Both the position numbers and the translations under genes were made by a program. A stretch of 64,000 nt of DNA, taken from Clostridiales bacterium. GTDB taxonomy: Bacteria > Bacillota > Clostridia > Christensenellales > CAG-138. The stretch is from the NCBI GenBank assembly GCA_019416935.1, contig DXWI01000012.1:4290-68289 (forward strand), in the 5' to 3' direction. Position 1 is the stretch's first letter. Each line of letters begins with the position of its first letter. The notes below the pieces were generated by a model that made no database searches, had not been told where the DNA came from, and worked only from the letters and a program-made list of their open reading frames with translations. Shown piece by piece: positions 33,048-41,334 of the stretch.

Positions 33048-34043
33048 TCAGTCGGCCTCGGCTACAACCTGCTCGGCTATCCGGTTATCAACCAGTGTCT
33101 GAAAGTCGGGACGCGCCGAGAGCTCGCCGGCCTCCTGAATAATATCAAGCAGCCGGTTATAGTCCGCTTCCTGCATCACCGGGTCCTGTTTCCACGAGTC
33201 CGTCTCGCGGTAACTGTTCGCCACGATCTTCAAACTGTCCAGAGAAGCGTCAGGGAAAAACGGTTCCATAGCCATTGCAACCTCTTCATCGCTGGCCGTT
33301 TGAATCCAGATCTGAGCACGATAAACGGCTCGCAGAAACCGTTTTACAAAATCGGAGTTTTCCTCGAGCATTGTTTGACTGACAAGATAAACGGTATAGG
33401 GGACTTCACCGGAGGCCAGCCCTACATTGGCAACAATATGCCCCTTGCCGGCCAGCTCAAACTCGGTTGCGGTTGGCTCGAAAAGCGTCACATAATCGCC
33501 GGTTCCGCCATCAAATGCGCCGCCCATCAAATTGAACTGGATGGAATCGATCACTTCGACATCCACCCCCGGCACAAGGCCATGTGATTTGAGCACATAC
33601 TGCAGTGTCATCAGCGGCATGCCGCCGGCACGCCCGCCGATTATGGTCTTTCCCTTCAATGACTTCCAGTCAAAATTCGGCTCCGGCTGGCGACCGACCA
33701 GATAGGAACCATCGCGTTTGGTCAGCTGACCCACGATAATCGGATGATCCGCCTTTCCTTCATTGACCACATATACGCCGGTTTCCGGCCCGGCGAGACA
33801 AATGTCCGCCTGTCCGGAGAGCAATGCGCTCATTGTTTTATCCGAACCTCCTGAGGTTGTAACATTGATTTCCAGACCTTCTTCTTCAAAAAAGCCCTTG
33901 GAAATTGCCACATATTGCGGCGCATAAAAAACAGATCTTGTCACCTCATGCAGCTCCACCTTCTGCAATTCCTGTGCTCCCGTGCAGCCGATACTAAACA
34001 ATAAGCACGCAAACAACAGAACAAATGCCACAGCTTTTTTCAT
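33048..34043 (-). CDS. Substrate-binding lipoprotein, NMT1/THI5-like
   Basis: Extracellular solute-binding protein of an ABC importer, 331 residues. The signal peptide ends in a lipobox (LLFACLLFSIGC, Cys about residue 20). The mature part has the two-lobe NMT1/SsuA pattern: FYAPQYVAISKGFFEEEGLE, then SALLSGQADICLAGPE, then LKGKTIIGGRAGGMPLMTLQ, and NSDFVKRFLRAVYRA. Relatives bind thiamine precursors, sulfonates or similar; the ligand here is unknown. No permease or ATPase gene is adjacent on either side, so it is an orphan. ATG at 34043 has AAGGAGG eight bases upstream. Confidence 0.85.
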   Translation of the reverse strand: MKKAVAFVLLFACLLFSIGCTGAQELQKVELHEVTRSVFYAPQYVAISKGFFEEEGLEINVTTSGGSDKTMSALLSGQADICLAGPETGVYVVNEGKADHPIIVGQLTKRDGSYLVGRQPEPNFDWKSLKGKTIIGGRAGGMPLMTLQYVLKSHGLVPGVDVEVIDSIQFNLMGGAFDGGTGDYVTLFEPTATEFELAGKGHIVANVGLASGEVPYTVYLVSQTMLEENSDFVKRFLRAVYRAQIWIQTASDEEVAMAMEPFFPDASLDSLKIVANSYRETDSWKQDPVMQEADYNRLLDIIQEAGELSARPDFQTLVDNRIAEQVVAEAD

Positions 34044-34112
34044 ATAAAACCTCCTTATCGTTGTAGTGCTATGGTATGTTGACCGTGCTTTTTGTGTGCG
34101 TTCGCATAAGGA

Positions 34113-34141
34113 TTGAAAATCAAGCAAAACTTTTGTATAAT
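34113..34141 (+). promoter_or_regulatory. Promoter for ireB-ruvX
   Basis: TTGAAA (34113-34118), 17 bases, TATAAT (34136-34141); the AAGGAGGTG site follows at once and the start is 34163. Confidence 0.85.
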
Positions 34142-34162
34142 ACTACTAAGGAGGTGAGTGCC

Positions 34163-34426
34163 ATGCCCACCGATTGTCAACAGACTATGGAATTTGCTTT
34201 TCCCCGTGACAGCCGCACGGCGCAGCATGTGCTGCTGACCGTATATGACGCAATGCGTGAAAAGGGATACGATCCGGTCAATCAGATCGTCGGCTACCTG
34301 ATTTCCGGCGATCCGACCTATATTACGAGCTACAATAATTCCCGCTATCTCATATCGCGCATGGAGCGCGATGAACTGATCGAGGAGCTGGTTCGCTTTT
34401 ATGTGGCCCATCGGGATTTGACATGA
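34163..34426 (+). CDS. ireB: IreB family regulatory phosphoprotein (UPF0297)
   Basis: Small cytoplasmic protein (87 residues). In Enterococcus faecalis, IreB is phosphorylated by the Ser/Thr kinase IreK and lowers cephalosporin resistance. Conserved parts are TMEFAFPRD, VYDAMREKGYDPVNQIVGYL and SGDPTYITSYNNSR, then IRRMERDEL-like LISRMERDELIEEL. The N-terminal Thr in MPTDCQQT may be the phospho-site by analogy. AAGGAGGTG stands before the ATG. Coupled to ruvX by ATGA, the standard clostridial order. Confidence 0.93.
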   Translation: MPTDCQQTMEFAFPRDSRTAQHVLLTVYDAMREKGYDPVNQIVGYLISGDPTYITSYNNSRYLISRMERDELIEELVRFYVAHRDLT

Positions 34427-34863
34427 CGGAACGTGTTTTAGCTTTGGACGTCGGTGACCGCCGCATTGGCATTGCCGTGAGCGATGCGCTCGGCTGGACT
34501 GCGCAGGGTCTGGAGACATATACGCGTCGCGATGATGATCTGCAGGCGGACGTTGCCCACATCTTGGAAATTGCGGAGCGCTATAAACCTGTACGCCTGC
34601 TCTTTGGTATGCCTCGCAATATGGATGGCAGCTATGGCATGCAGGCACAGAAAGTGCGAGCATTTGCGGATGCGGTTCTTGCTGATTGGGATGGGAGCCA
34701 TGATTTTTATGATGAACGGTTGACCACCATGTCGGCACAGCGCGTTCTCATCGATGCCGACATGAGCCGCAAACGTCGCAAGCAGGTCGTGGACAAAATT
34801 GCGGCTGTAATCATTCTTCAGGGGTATCTGGACAGCGGCGCCGCTGCTCGAAATAACGGTTAA
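34423..34863 (+). CDS. ruvX: Holliday junction resolvase-like protein RuvX/YqgF
   Basis: RNase H-fold nuclease of 146 residues, proposed to process Holliday junctions and/or 16S rRNA 5' ends. It starts LALDVGDRRIGIAVSD (catalytic Asp and DxGxxRIG), has FGMPRNMDGSYG in the middle, and ends with DERLTTMSAQRVL and a late acidic residue near VVDKIAAVIILQGYLD. Start overlaps ireB as ATGA. Confidence 0.94.
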   Translation: MTERVLALDVGDRRIGIAVSDALGWTAQGLETYTRRDDDLQADVAHILEIAERYKPVRLLFGMPRNMDGSYGMQAQKVRAFADAVLADWDGSHDFYDERLTTMSAQRVLIDADMSRKRRKQVVDKIAAVIILQGYLDSGAAARNNG

Positions 34864-34882
34864 GGAAGATAGGTAGGCGCGT

Positions 34883-35173
34883 ATGGAAGAAATACAACGG
34901 GATACCATCATTGAACTTCTCGATGAGCAGGGACACCCGGTTTCGTTTGACTTGCTCATGACTTTTGACTATGAAGGAAAGCGGTATGCCGCCATGCTGC
35001 CGCTCGAATCCGTCGAAGGTGTGAATGAGGATGAAGTCGTTCTGTTGGAAGTTGTTCGTGATAAGGACGGCCAACTCTATCAACCCATCGCGAACCCGAT
35101 TCTGCTGGACGAGGTCTTTGAAGAATTTCAGGAGCTGTTTGAAGAGGAGATTGGGGAAAACGACGAGGAGTAG
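34883..35173 (+). CDS. DUF1292 protein (YrzB-like)
   Basis: Acidic 96-residue cytoplasmic protein with the DUF1292 pattern: TIIELLDEQGHPVSFDLLMT, FDYEGKRYAAMLPLE, then DEVVLLEVVRDKDG, and a Glu-rich tail (EFQELFEEEIGENDEE). Function unknown; it follows ireB-ruvX in most Firmicutes. It is 19 bases after ruvX and precedes a terminator. Confidence 0.9.
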   Translation: MEEIQRDTIIELLDEQGHPVSFDLLMTFDYEGKRYAAMLPLESVEGVNEDEVVLLEVVRDKDGQLYQPIANPILLDEVFEEFQELFEEEIGENDEE

Positions 35174-35198
35174 AACCATTCGAATTTGATCCGGTTTT

Positions 35199-35238
35199 CG
35201 GGCAAAACAGGCAAGAATTTGCTTGCTTTGCCCGTTTT
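35199..35238 (+). terminator. Terminator after DUF1292 gene
   Basis: Stem of 8 plus 5 base pairs (35199-35206 with 35227-35234; 35211-35215 with 35222-35226), then TTTT. The 3' arm carries the -35 of the rpsB promoter. Confidence 0.8.
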
Positions 35239-35251
35239 GCTATGCTATAAT
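35223..35251 (+). promoter_or_regulatory. Promoter for rpsB-tsf
   Basis: TTGCTT (35223-35228), 17 bases, extended -10 TGC-TATAAT (35243-35251). The leader of about 100 bases before rpsB may hold the S2-type autoregulatory structure, but I could not establish one. Confidence 0.75.
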
Positions 35252-35360
35252 GCACAAGGTATCACGCACTCTGGTGGATTTGTGGGCTCGTGCCGAATGA
35301 ACTCGGTTTCCCGCAAAGCAGAAGCCGGAGGTGGAAAAAATAACGAGGAGGTTATAAGTT

Positions 35361-36083
35361 ATGCCCGTGATTTCCATGAAGCAGCTGTTGGAAGCTGGTG
35401 TCCATTTTGGTCACCAGACCCGTCGTTGGAACCCGAAGATGAAGGAATACATCTTCACGGAGCGCAACGGCATCTACATCATCGATCTCCAGAAAACCGT
35501 CAAGAAAATTGAAGAAGCGTATAACTTTATTCGCGATCTGGCCATGGATGACAAGACCCTTCTTTTTGTCGGCACCAAGAAGCAGGCACAGGAGTCCATC
35601 GAACAGGAAGCCAAACGCTGCGATATGTTCTATGTCAATCAGCGTTGGTTGGGCGGCATGCTGACGAACTTCAAGACCATTCAGGGTCGTATCGCTCGCC
35701 TTCGCAAGATCGAGCAGATGGAGGCGACCGGCCAGTTCGATCTGCTTCCGAAGAAAGAGGTCATGCAGCTCAAATTGGAGCAAGAAAAGCTTGAGAAGAA
35801 CCTTGGCGGTATCAAGGATATGAAGAAGCTCCCCGGCGCGCTGTTCGTTGTCGACCCGCGCAAAGAGCATATTGCGGTTTCTGAGGCGCGTACGCTTCGA
35901 ATCCCGATCGTTGCGATTATTGATACCAACTGCGATCCGGATGAGGTCGACTATCCGATTCCCGGCAATGATGATGCTATCCGTGCGGTCAAACTGATCA
36001 CCGCAAAGATGGCGGACGCCGTGCTCGAAGGACGTCAGGGCGAGCAGATGAACGACGAAGAAACTGCGGAAGCAGTTGAATAA
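35361..36083 (+). CDS. rpsB: 30S ribosomal protein S2
   Basis: Ribosomal protein S2, 240 residues. Typical sequence: MPVISMKQLLEAGVHFGHQT, RRWNPKMKEYIFTERNGIYI, RWLGGMLTNFKTI, LPGALFVVDPRKEHIAV, and DTNCDPDEVDYPIPGNDDAI. ACGAGGAGG precedes the ATG. It is followed by tsf after 19 bases, the nearly universal pair. Confidence 0.99.
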   Translation: MPVISMKQLLEAGVHFGHQTRRWNPKMKEYIFTERNGIYIIDLQKTVKKIEEAYNFIRDLAMDDKTLLFVGTKKQAQESIEQEAKRCDMFYVNQRWLGGMLTNFKTIQGRIARLRKIEQMEATGQFDLLPKKEVMQLKLEQEKLEKNLGGIKDMKKLPGALFVVDPRKEHIAVSEARTLRIPIVAIIDTNCDPDEVDYPIPGNDDAIRAVKLITAKMADAVLEGRQGEQMNDEETAEAVE

Positions 36084-36102
36084 GCCGGAGGAGGAACGAA
36101 GG

Positions 36103-36984
36103 ATGTTTACTGCAAAAGATGTTATGGCTTTGCGCGAGCGCACCGGCGCCGGCATGATGGACTGCAAGAAAGCCCTCACCGCGTGTGATGGCGATGCAGA
36201 AAAAGCCGTTGATTTTCTTCGTGAAAAGGGCCTTGCCGCAGCGGCTAAAAAGGCCAGCCGTATCGCTGCAGAAGGTCTTGTTGGAAGCTATGTGAGCGAA
36301 GACGGCAAGGTTGGCGTCATTGTTGAAGTCAACTGCGAGACCGACTTTGTTGCAAAGACGGATGATTTCAAGGCCTTTGTCGCGACCATCGCGCGTCAGG
36401 TTGCGCTGAAGAATCCCGCAAGCGTGGAAGAACTGCTCGAGCAGACCTCTGTGGACGATGATACGCTGACCATCAATGCGCTTCTCAATGCGGCTGTTGC
36501 AAAGATCGGTGAAAAAATCAGCGTCCGCCGTTTTGCGCGTGCCGAAGGCATTGTGGACACCTATGTCCATCTCGGCGGTAAAATCGGCGTTCTTGTCGAT
36601 GTTGAGGGTGAAGCGGATGCCAATGTCCTCCACGACGTCTCCATGCAGATTGCTGCGGCGAAGCCGACCTGCATCAGCAAAAACGATGTCAATCAGGCGG
36701 ATGTGGAAAAGGAAAAGGAGATCCTCCGCGCGCAGGCGCTCAATGAGCCCAAGCCGAAGCCGGAAGCCATCATTGAGAAAATGGTCAATGGCCGTATCGA
36801 GAAGTACTACAAAGAGGTTTGCCTGATCGAGCAGCCCTTTGTCAAAGAGCCGGATATCTCTGTCAAGCAGATGATCAACGGGAAGTTCAACGTGCTCAGC
36901 TTCACTCGCTTTGAAATGGGCGAAGGCCTGCAAAAGCGTGAAGACAACTTCGCTGATGAAGTGATGAGCCAGACCAAAGCGTAA
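36103..36984 (+). CDS. tsf: Elongation factor Ts
   Basis: Guanine-nucleotide exchange factor for EF-Tu, 293 residues. It opens MFTAKDVMALRERTGAGMMD with CKKAL, then the TDFVAKTDDFKAF motif. The internal beta/dimerisation part (GEKISVRRFARAEG) and the C-terminal module EKMVNGRIEKYYKEVCLIEQ (ending PF) are also present. GGAGGAACGAAGG stands before the ATG. A hairpin with T run follows, before pyrH. Confidence 0.98.
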   Translation: MFTAKDVMALRERTGAGMMDCKKALTACDGDAEKAVDFLREKGLAAAAKKASRIAAEGLVGSYVSEDGKVGVIVEVNCETDFVAKTDDFKAFVATIARQVALKNPASVEELLEQTSVDDDTLTINALLNAAVAKIGEKISVRRFARAEGIVDTYVHLGGKIGVLVDVEGEADANVLHDVSMQIAAAKPTCISKNDVNQADVEKEKEILRAQALNEPKPKPEAIIEKMVNGRIEKYYKEVCLIEQPFVKEPDISVKQMINGKFNVLSFTRFEMGEGLQKREDNFADEVMSQTKA

Positions 36985-36999
36985 TTGTCTACTAAAAAA

Positions 37000-37026
37000 G
37001 GAACACGGAAACGTGTTCCTTTTTTT
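37000..37026 (+). terminator. Terminator between tsf and pyrH
   Basis: Eight-base stem (37000-37007 with 37012-37019) on a GAAA tetraloop, flanked by six A and seven T residues that extend the stem. pyrH begins 16 bases later with no new promoter seen, so partial readthrough is likely. Confidence 0.85.
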
Positions 37027-37041
37027 GAGAAAGGAAGTTTT

Positions 37042-37731
37042 ATGTATAAACGAGTTCTTCTGAAAATCAGCGGCGAAGCGCTTTCCTCAGACTCCTCTCC
37101 GCTTTGTCAGGAAACCATTGATCAGACGGCTGGTGTGATCGCAGCGCTGCAAAAACGCGGCGTGGAAATCGGTATCGTGGTTGGCGGAGGCAACATTATG
37201 CGCGGCCGCAGTGCCGGAAGGATGGAAAGAAACCGCGCGGATCACATGGGAATGCTGGCGACTGCGATCAATGCGCTGGCGCTGCAGGACGCGCTGGAGC
37301 ATCAGGGTGTCCCCTGTGCGGTGTTGTCTGCCATCGGCATGCACCGCATCTGCGAGGAATATACTTCACGCGATGCGCACCGCCTGCTTGCGGACGGCAC
37401 TGTGGTTATATTTGCCTGTGGAACCGGGTCGCCCTTTTTCTCCACCGATACGGGCGCGTCGCTGCGCGCTGCGGAGATCCGTGCAGACGTGTTGCTTCTG
37501 GCAAAGAATATCGACGCGGTCTATTCCGCTGATCCAAAGAAGGATTCCTCTGCAACCCGTTATGACCATTTGACCTATCAGCAGGTGATCTCCGAGAACC
37601 TGCAGGCGACGGATATCACGGCGATTACGATGTGCAAAGAGCAGAATATCCCGATCCATGTGTTTGCACTTTCCAAAATTCTATCGGTTTTTGATGGAGA
37701 ATCGACCGGAACAATAATTGATAACGGCTAA
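37042..37731 (+). CDS. pyrH: UMP kinase
   Basis: Makes UDP from UMP, 229 residues, amino-acid-kinase fold. It shows MYKRVLLKISGEALS, VGGGNIMRGRSAG, GMLATAINALALQDAL, FACGTGSPFFSTDTGASLRA and AKNIDAVYSADPK. AAGGAAG precedes the ATG at 37042; the open frame upstream runs through the terminator and is not coding. The tsf-pyrH-frr order is the conserved one. Confidence 0.98.
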   Translation: MYKRVLLKISGEALSSDSSPLCQETIDQTAGVIAALQKRGVEIGIVVGGGNIMRGRSAGRMERNRADHMGMLATAINALALQDALEHQGVPCAVLSAIGMHRICEEYTSRDAHRLLADGTVVIFACGTGSPFFSTDTGASLRAAEIRADVLLLAKNIDAVYSADPKKDSSATRYDHLTYQQVISENLQATDITAITMCKEQNIPIHVFALSKILSVFDGESTGTIIDNG

Positions 37732-37735
37732 GGGC

Positions 37736-37765
37736 TTGAATCATGAGCTGCATTTATTGTAAAAT
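37736..37765 (+). promoter_or_regulatory. Promoter before frr
   Basis: TTGAAT (37736-37741), 18 bases, TAAAAT (37760-37765), then AGGAGGAG before the frr start. Confidence 0.6.
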
Positions 37766-37796
37766 AAGAGAACTGATAGTATAGGAGGAGCCAAAA

Positions 37797-38354
37797 ATGC
37801 CTACTGAAGTATTGGACAACACAAAGGAGCGAATGAATAAAACCATCGCCGTACTCCAACAGGAGCTTTCCAGTCTGCGTGCCGGACGTGCAAATCCGCA
37901 GGTTCTGGAACGTATTATGGTAGACTACTATGGTTCGCCAACGCCGATCAACCAGCTCGGCAATATCAGCGTGCCGGAACCGCGGTTGCTTGTGATTGCT
38001 GCATGGGACAACAAGGCGATTCCTGCCATTGAAAAAGCAATCCAAAAATCCGATCTTGGTATTAATCCGGCGAACGACGGCAAGGTGATCCGGTTGGTTT
38101 TCCCCGAGCTGACGGAGGAGCGCCGCAAGGATCTCGTAAAAGTTGTCAGAAAAAAGGGGGAGGAGAGCAAGGTTGCAATCCGTGCCATCCGCCGCGATGC
38201 AAACGAGCATATCAGGGCACAGAAAAAGGAAAACCTGCTGACCGAGGACGACCAAAAGCGGTTGGAAGAAAAAATTCAGAAGATGACCGACGATCTGATT
38301 AAGTTGATCGATGGAATCATTGCCGATAAAGAAAAGGAGATTATGTCGGTTTGA
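37797..38354 (+). CDS. frr: Ribosome recycling factor
   Basis: Splits post-termination ribosomes with EF-G, 185 residues. Diagnostic stretches: ERMNKTIAVLQQELSSLRAG, RANPQVLERIMVDYYGSPTP, QLGNISVPEPRLLVI, NDGKVIRLVFPELTEERRKD and a C-terminal helical bundle. The stop TGA overlaps a TTG start of the next small gene (TTGA). Confidence 0.98.
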   Translation: MPTEVLDNTKERMNKTIAVLQQELSSLRAGRANPQVLERIMVDYYGSPTPINQLGNISVPEPRLLVIAAWDNKAIPAIEKAIQKSDLGINPANDGKVIRLVFPELTEERRKDLVKVVRKKGEESKVAIRAIRRDANEHIRAQKKENLLTEDDQKRLEEKIQKMTDDLIKLIDGIIADKEKEIMSV

Positions 38355-38554
38355 CCACGGTTCTGGGCTATCCGCTTTCGCGCGCCATTGCCGCGCTGGA
38401 GGCGGAAAAACTGACGATTCATCTTCGGGAACTCACCTGTAGAAAAGGTGCCGCAGGCAGCGATGCGCGTATCGTTCGACAACAATTGTTGGATGACAAT
38501 TGCGTTTTGTTAACCTATGCGCATTTTGAAACAAAAGCAGCAGAAAAGGAATGA
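38351..38554 (+). CDS. Small hypothetical protein between frr and uppS
   Basis: A 67-residue frame starting TTG at 38351, overlapping the frr stop. The sequence begins MTTVLGYPLSRAIAALEAEK and ends VLLTYAHFETKAAEKE. The Gly-x-x-Leu-x-x-Ala-x-x-x-Leu pattern is like a half PASTA repeat, and short proteins of this kind sit at this place in other clostridia as I recall. The pattern IVRQ-x-LLDDN-x-VLLTYAHF reads like a beta hairpin. No function can be given. It could be a spurious frame, but the frr coupling and position before the uppS hairpin favour a gene. Confidence 0.5.
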   Translation: MTTVLGYPLSRAIAALEAEKLTIHLRELTCRKGAAGSDARIVRQQLLDDNCVLLTYAHFETKAAEKE

Positions 38555-38562
38555 TTGAAAAC

Positions 38563-38598
38563 TGGGGTGCAAAAGCGGTTTTCTGTTTTTGCATCCCA
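38563..38598 (+). other. Hairpin abutting the uppS ribosome-binding site
   Basis: 12-base stem with one G-U pair (38563-38574 with 38587-38598), 12-base loop. The 3' arm ends on the first base of the AGAGGT site of uppS (38598-38603). No T run follows, so it is more like an RNA structure affecting uppS translation than a terminator. Confidence 0.55.
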
Positions 38599-38611
38599 GA
38601 GGTTTATTTCT

Positions 38612-39355
38612 ATGAATACAAGGCGAAATCCCCTACAAATTGCAGGATTGGGTCTGTCAGAGGAGCGGTTACCCAGACACGTTGCCATCATTATGGACGG
38701 CAACGGCCGCTGGGCGGGCAAACGATTGAAGCCGCGCGCCTTTGGGCATCGGGCCGGCGTGGAACGCTTGCGAGGCATTATCCGTCTCTCCTCCGATCTT
38801 GGGATCGATGCGCTTACGCTCTATGCTTTCTCAACCGAGAACTGGAAGCGGCCGCAGGAAGAGATTTCCGCGCTTTGCGGCCTGTTTGTCGAGTTCTTTT
38901 TGAATGAATTTGACGAGCTGCATGCCAACGGCGTTGTGATTCGTGCGCTCGGGGACGTGCGCGCATTTCCGGAGCGCGTGTACTCCCTGATCGAGAATGC
39001 AGAAAAGCGGACAGCAAAAAACGACGGACTGCGTCTGAACATTGCGCTCAATTACGGAAGCCATGCCGAAATTCTGCGCGCCGTTAATCTGGCCGTACAA
39101 AGCGGCAAAACCGATTGGGACGAGCAGAACTTTGAACGGCTGCTGTATACGCATGATCTTCCGCCGGTCGATCTTTTGATCCGCACGGGCGGCGACAAGC
39201 GATTATCAAATTTTCTGCTGTATCAAGCAGCTTATGCCGAATTAATGTTTACCGATGAATTTTGGCCGGATTTTTCCGATGCCAGTTATGTAAAAATGCT
39301 GAACGCCTTTTCCGGTCGGTCTAGGCGGTTTGGCGGATTGGAGTCTCCGGTATGA
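38612..39355 (+). CDS. uppS: Isoprenyl transferase (undecaprenyl diphosphate synthase)
   Basis: cis-Prenyltransferase that makes the C55 lipid carrier for cell-wall synthesis, 247 residues. It has the catalytic HVAIIMDGNGRWAGKR (Asp of MDGNGRWA), LTLYAFSTENWKRP, and the C-terminal LLIRTGGDKRLSNFLLYQAA (RTGG-x-x-RLSNF) with ELMFTDEFWPDF. ATG at 38612 has AGAGGT eight bases upstream; the frame extends to a TTG at 38555 that lies within the hairpin region. cdsA starts inside its stop. Confidence 0.96.
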   Translation: MNTRRNPLQIAGLGLSEERLPRHVAIIMDGNGRWAGKRLKPRAFGHRAGVERLRGIIRLSSDLGIDALTLYAFSTENWKRPQEEISALCGLFVEFFLNEFDELHANGVVIRALGDVRAFPERVYSLIENAEKRTAKNDGLRLNIALNYGSHAEILRAVNLAVQSGKTDWDEQNFERLLYTHDLPPVDLLIRTGGDKRLSNFLLYQAAYAELMFTDEFWPDFSDASYVKMLNAFSGRSRRFGGLESPV

Positions 39356-40167
39356 AAACGAGAATCATCGTAGGCCTGTTTCTGGCAGCGCTCCTGATCG
39401 CCACGCTGTATCTCGGCGGTTATTTCTATCTTACTACCATTGCGCTGGTTTCTTTTGCAGCGACATACGAGGTTGCGCATGTGATCACAAAAAAGGGGTT
39501 CCGGCCGCTGGTTTTTCCTGCCTATATTTTCGCGCTTGCGTTTCCCTTTGTGTACCACTTTGGCGGATTGGTGATCCTCGTTATGTTCTATCTGTTCAGC
39601 ATCATTCTGTCCATGGTCTGCTCCGTTCTGTCGGGTTCAACGGATGCCTCCATAGCGGTTGGAACGTTGCTATTGTACGTTTATCCGCTGGCGTTGCTCC
39701 TCTGCGCGCTGTTGGTTTATACGCAGTTTGATCGCCCGCTCGGGTTGACCGCAGCCTGCATGGCGTTTGCCGCTCCGTCCTGCGCAGATATGTTTGCTTA
39801 CTTTGGCGGAACCTTCTTTGGCAAGCATAAGCTGTGCGAGCACATCAGTCCTAAAAAAACGGTGGAAGGCTCGATTTTCGGACTTCTTGGCGGCATTGTT
39901 TTTGGCCTTATTCTGGTTCCGCTGCAAAAATACTGGGGGTCCACAGTGCACTGGTCAGTGCTGCTGTTGCTCGGAACCTTTTGCGGGCTTTTTGGTCAAT
40001 TCGGCGATCTGTTTGCCTCCATGATCAAACGCTGGGCAGGTGTTAAGGATTTTTCGAGCGTTTTCCCGGGGCATGGCGGAATGATGGATCGTGTTGACAG
40101 CATCTTGCTTTGTACGCCGGTCGTACTCTGCACGTTTACTATTTTACAGTTATTTGGAATATACTAA
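39352..40167 (+). CDS. cdsA: Phosphatidate cytidylyltransferase
   Basis: Makes CDP-diacylglycerol from phosphatidate and CTP; polytopic membrane enzyme of 271 residues with about eight hydrophobic segments. The C-terminal signature SMIKRWAGVKDFSSVFPGHG followed by GMMDRVDS is complete. KHKLCEHISPKKTVEG is the other conserved block. Start ATG overlaps the uppS stop (ATGA). Confidence 0.96.
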   Translation: MKTRIIVGLFLAALLIATLYLGGYFYLTTIALVSFAATYEVAHVITKKGFRPLVFPAYIFALAFPFVYHFGGLVILVMFYLFSIILSMVCSVLSGSTDASIAVGTLLLYVYPLALLLCALLVYTQFDRPLGLTAACMAFAAPSCADMFAYFGGTFFGKHKLCEHISPKKTVEGSIFGLLGGIVFGLILVPLQKYWGSTVHWSVLLLLGTFCGLFGQFGDLFASMIKRWAGVKDFSSVFPGHGGMMDRVDSILLCTPVVLCTFTILQLFGIY

Positions 40168-40182
40168 GGACAGGAGTTGTTT

Positions 40183-41331
40183 ATGAAGCAACATGTAACG
40201 GTGCTGGGTAGCACCGGTTCCATTGGCCGTCAGGCTTTGGATGTCATCCGTTCCCGTTCGGATCGGTTTACGCTGTTCGCAATTTCAGCCAACAGCAATA
40301 TTGATTTGCTGATTGAGCAGGCCCGGCGCTGGCGGCCCAAATATGTTGCCTGCCGGCACTTGTTGCACGCTGCGGATTTTCCGGAGGGTACGGTTCTTCT
40401 CTGCGGTGAAAGTGCTATCGCAGAGCTGGCTTCTCTGGACGATGCGGATATCGTCGTGAATGGCATCAGCGGCCTCGCCGCGCTTGAGCCGTTGCTCTGC
40501 GCGCTCAAGGCCGGCAAACGCGTTGCGCTTGCCAATAAGGAGAGCATCGTATGCGGGCATCACCTCGTTGATGATGCGATGCAGGACTTTGGCGGCGAGT
40601 TGTTGCCCGTGGACAGCGAGCAGTCGGCAATTTTCCAATGTCTCAACTGCGGCGCTTACAGCGAGGTTTCCAGACTTTGGCTAACCGCTTCCGGCGGGCC
40701 CTTCTGGCAAATGAGCGATGAGGAATTGAAGCATGTCACGGTACATGATGCGCTGCGCCATCCAACTTGGAGCATGGGCAGCAAGATTACGATTGATTCC
40801 GCCACGCTGTTCAATAAGGGACTTGAGGTGATGGAGGCAAGCTATCTGTTTCAGGTTCCGGCCGAGCGGATCGATGTACTGATTCATCCGCAATCTATCG
40901 TCCACTCCATGGTCGAGTTTACGGATTGTACCATGATGGCCAATTTGAGCTGCCCGGACATGCGGCTGCCAATCCAGTATGCGATGACATACCCTGACCG
41001 GGCGCCCTCGCCCTGCGAGCGCCTTTCACTCGCCGATATCGGTCAGTTAACTTTCCACCGCGCCGATCGAAACCGGTTCGCAGGCTTGCGCTTGGCCTAT
41101 GAAGCGCTGTTTGCCGGCGGAACAATGCCAACCGTCTACAACGCAGCCAATGAGGCGGCGGTCAGCTTGTTTATGGAGGAACGCATCGGCTTTACAGATA
41201 TTGCAGATTTTGTGGATGACGCAATGATGCGGCATGCCTTGCATTCGGCAAATCTCATGCAGGATATTCTCGAAGCGGATTCTGAGGCGCGCCTCAGCGT
41301 TGAGCATTTTCTGCATACACACTTTGAATGA
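40183..41331 (+). CDS. dxr: 1-deoxy-D-xylulose-5-phosphate reductoisomerase
   Basis: Second step of the MEP isoprenoid pathway, NADPH-dependent, 382 residues. It shows VTVLGSTGSIGRQALDVIRS (NADPH fold), ALANKESIVCGHHLV, LLPVDSEQSAIFQCL, LTASGGPFW (flexible loop) and HPTWSMGSKITIDSATLFNK. ATG at 40183 follows CAGGAG; a TTG six bases earlier overlaps that site. It is co-transcribed with uppS, whose product consumes MEP-derived isoprenoids, and with ispG. Confidence 0.97.
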   Translation: MKQHVTVLGSTGSIGRQALDVIRSRSDRFTLFAISANSNIDLLIEQARRWRPKYVACRHLLHAADFPEGTVLLCGESAIAELASLDDADIVVNGISGLAALEPLLCALKAGKRVALANKESIVCGHHLVDDAMQDFGGELLPVDSEQSAIFQCLNCGAYSEVSRLWLTASGGPFWQMSDEELKHVTVHDALRHPTWSMGSKITIDSATLFNKGLEVMEASYLFQVPAERIDVLIHPQSIVHSMVEFTDCTMMANLSCPDMRLPIQYAMTYPDRAPSPCERLSLADIGQLTFHRADRNRFAGLRLAYEALFAGGTMPTVYNAANEAAVSLFMEERIGFTDIADFVDDAMMRHALHSANLMQDILEADSEARLSVEHFLHTHFE

Positions 41332-41334
41332 AAG

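Noticed and set aside
35258..35360. S2 leader riboregulator before rpsB
   Set aside because: The leader length fits, but I could not recognise the conserved structure by eye.
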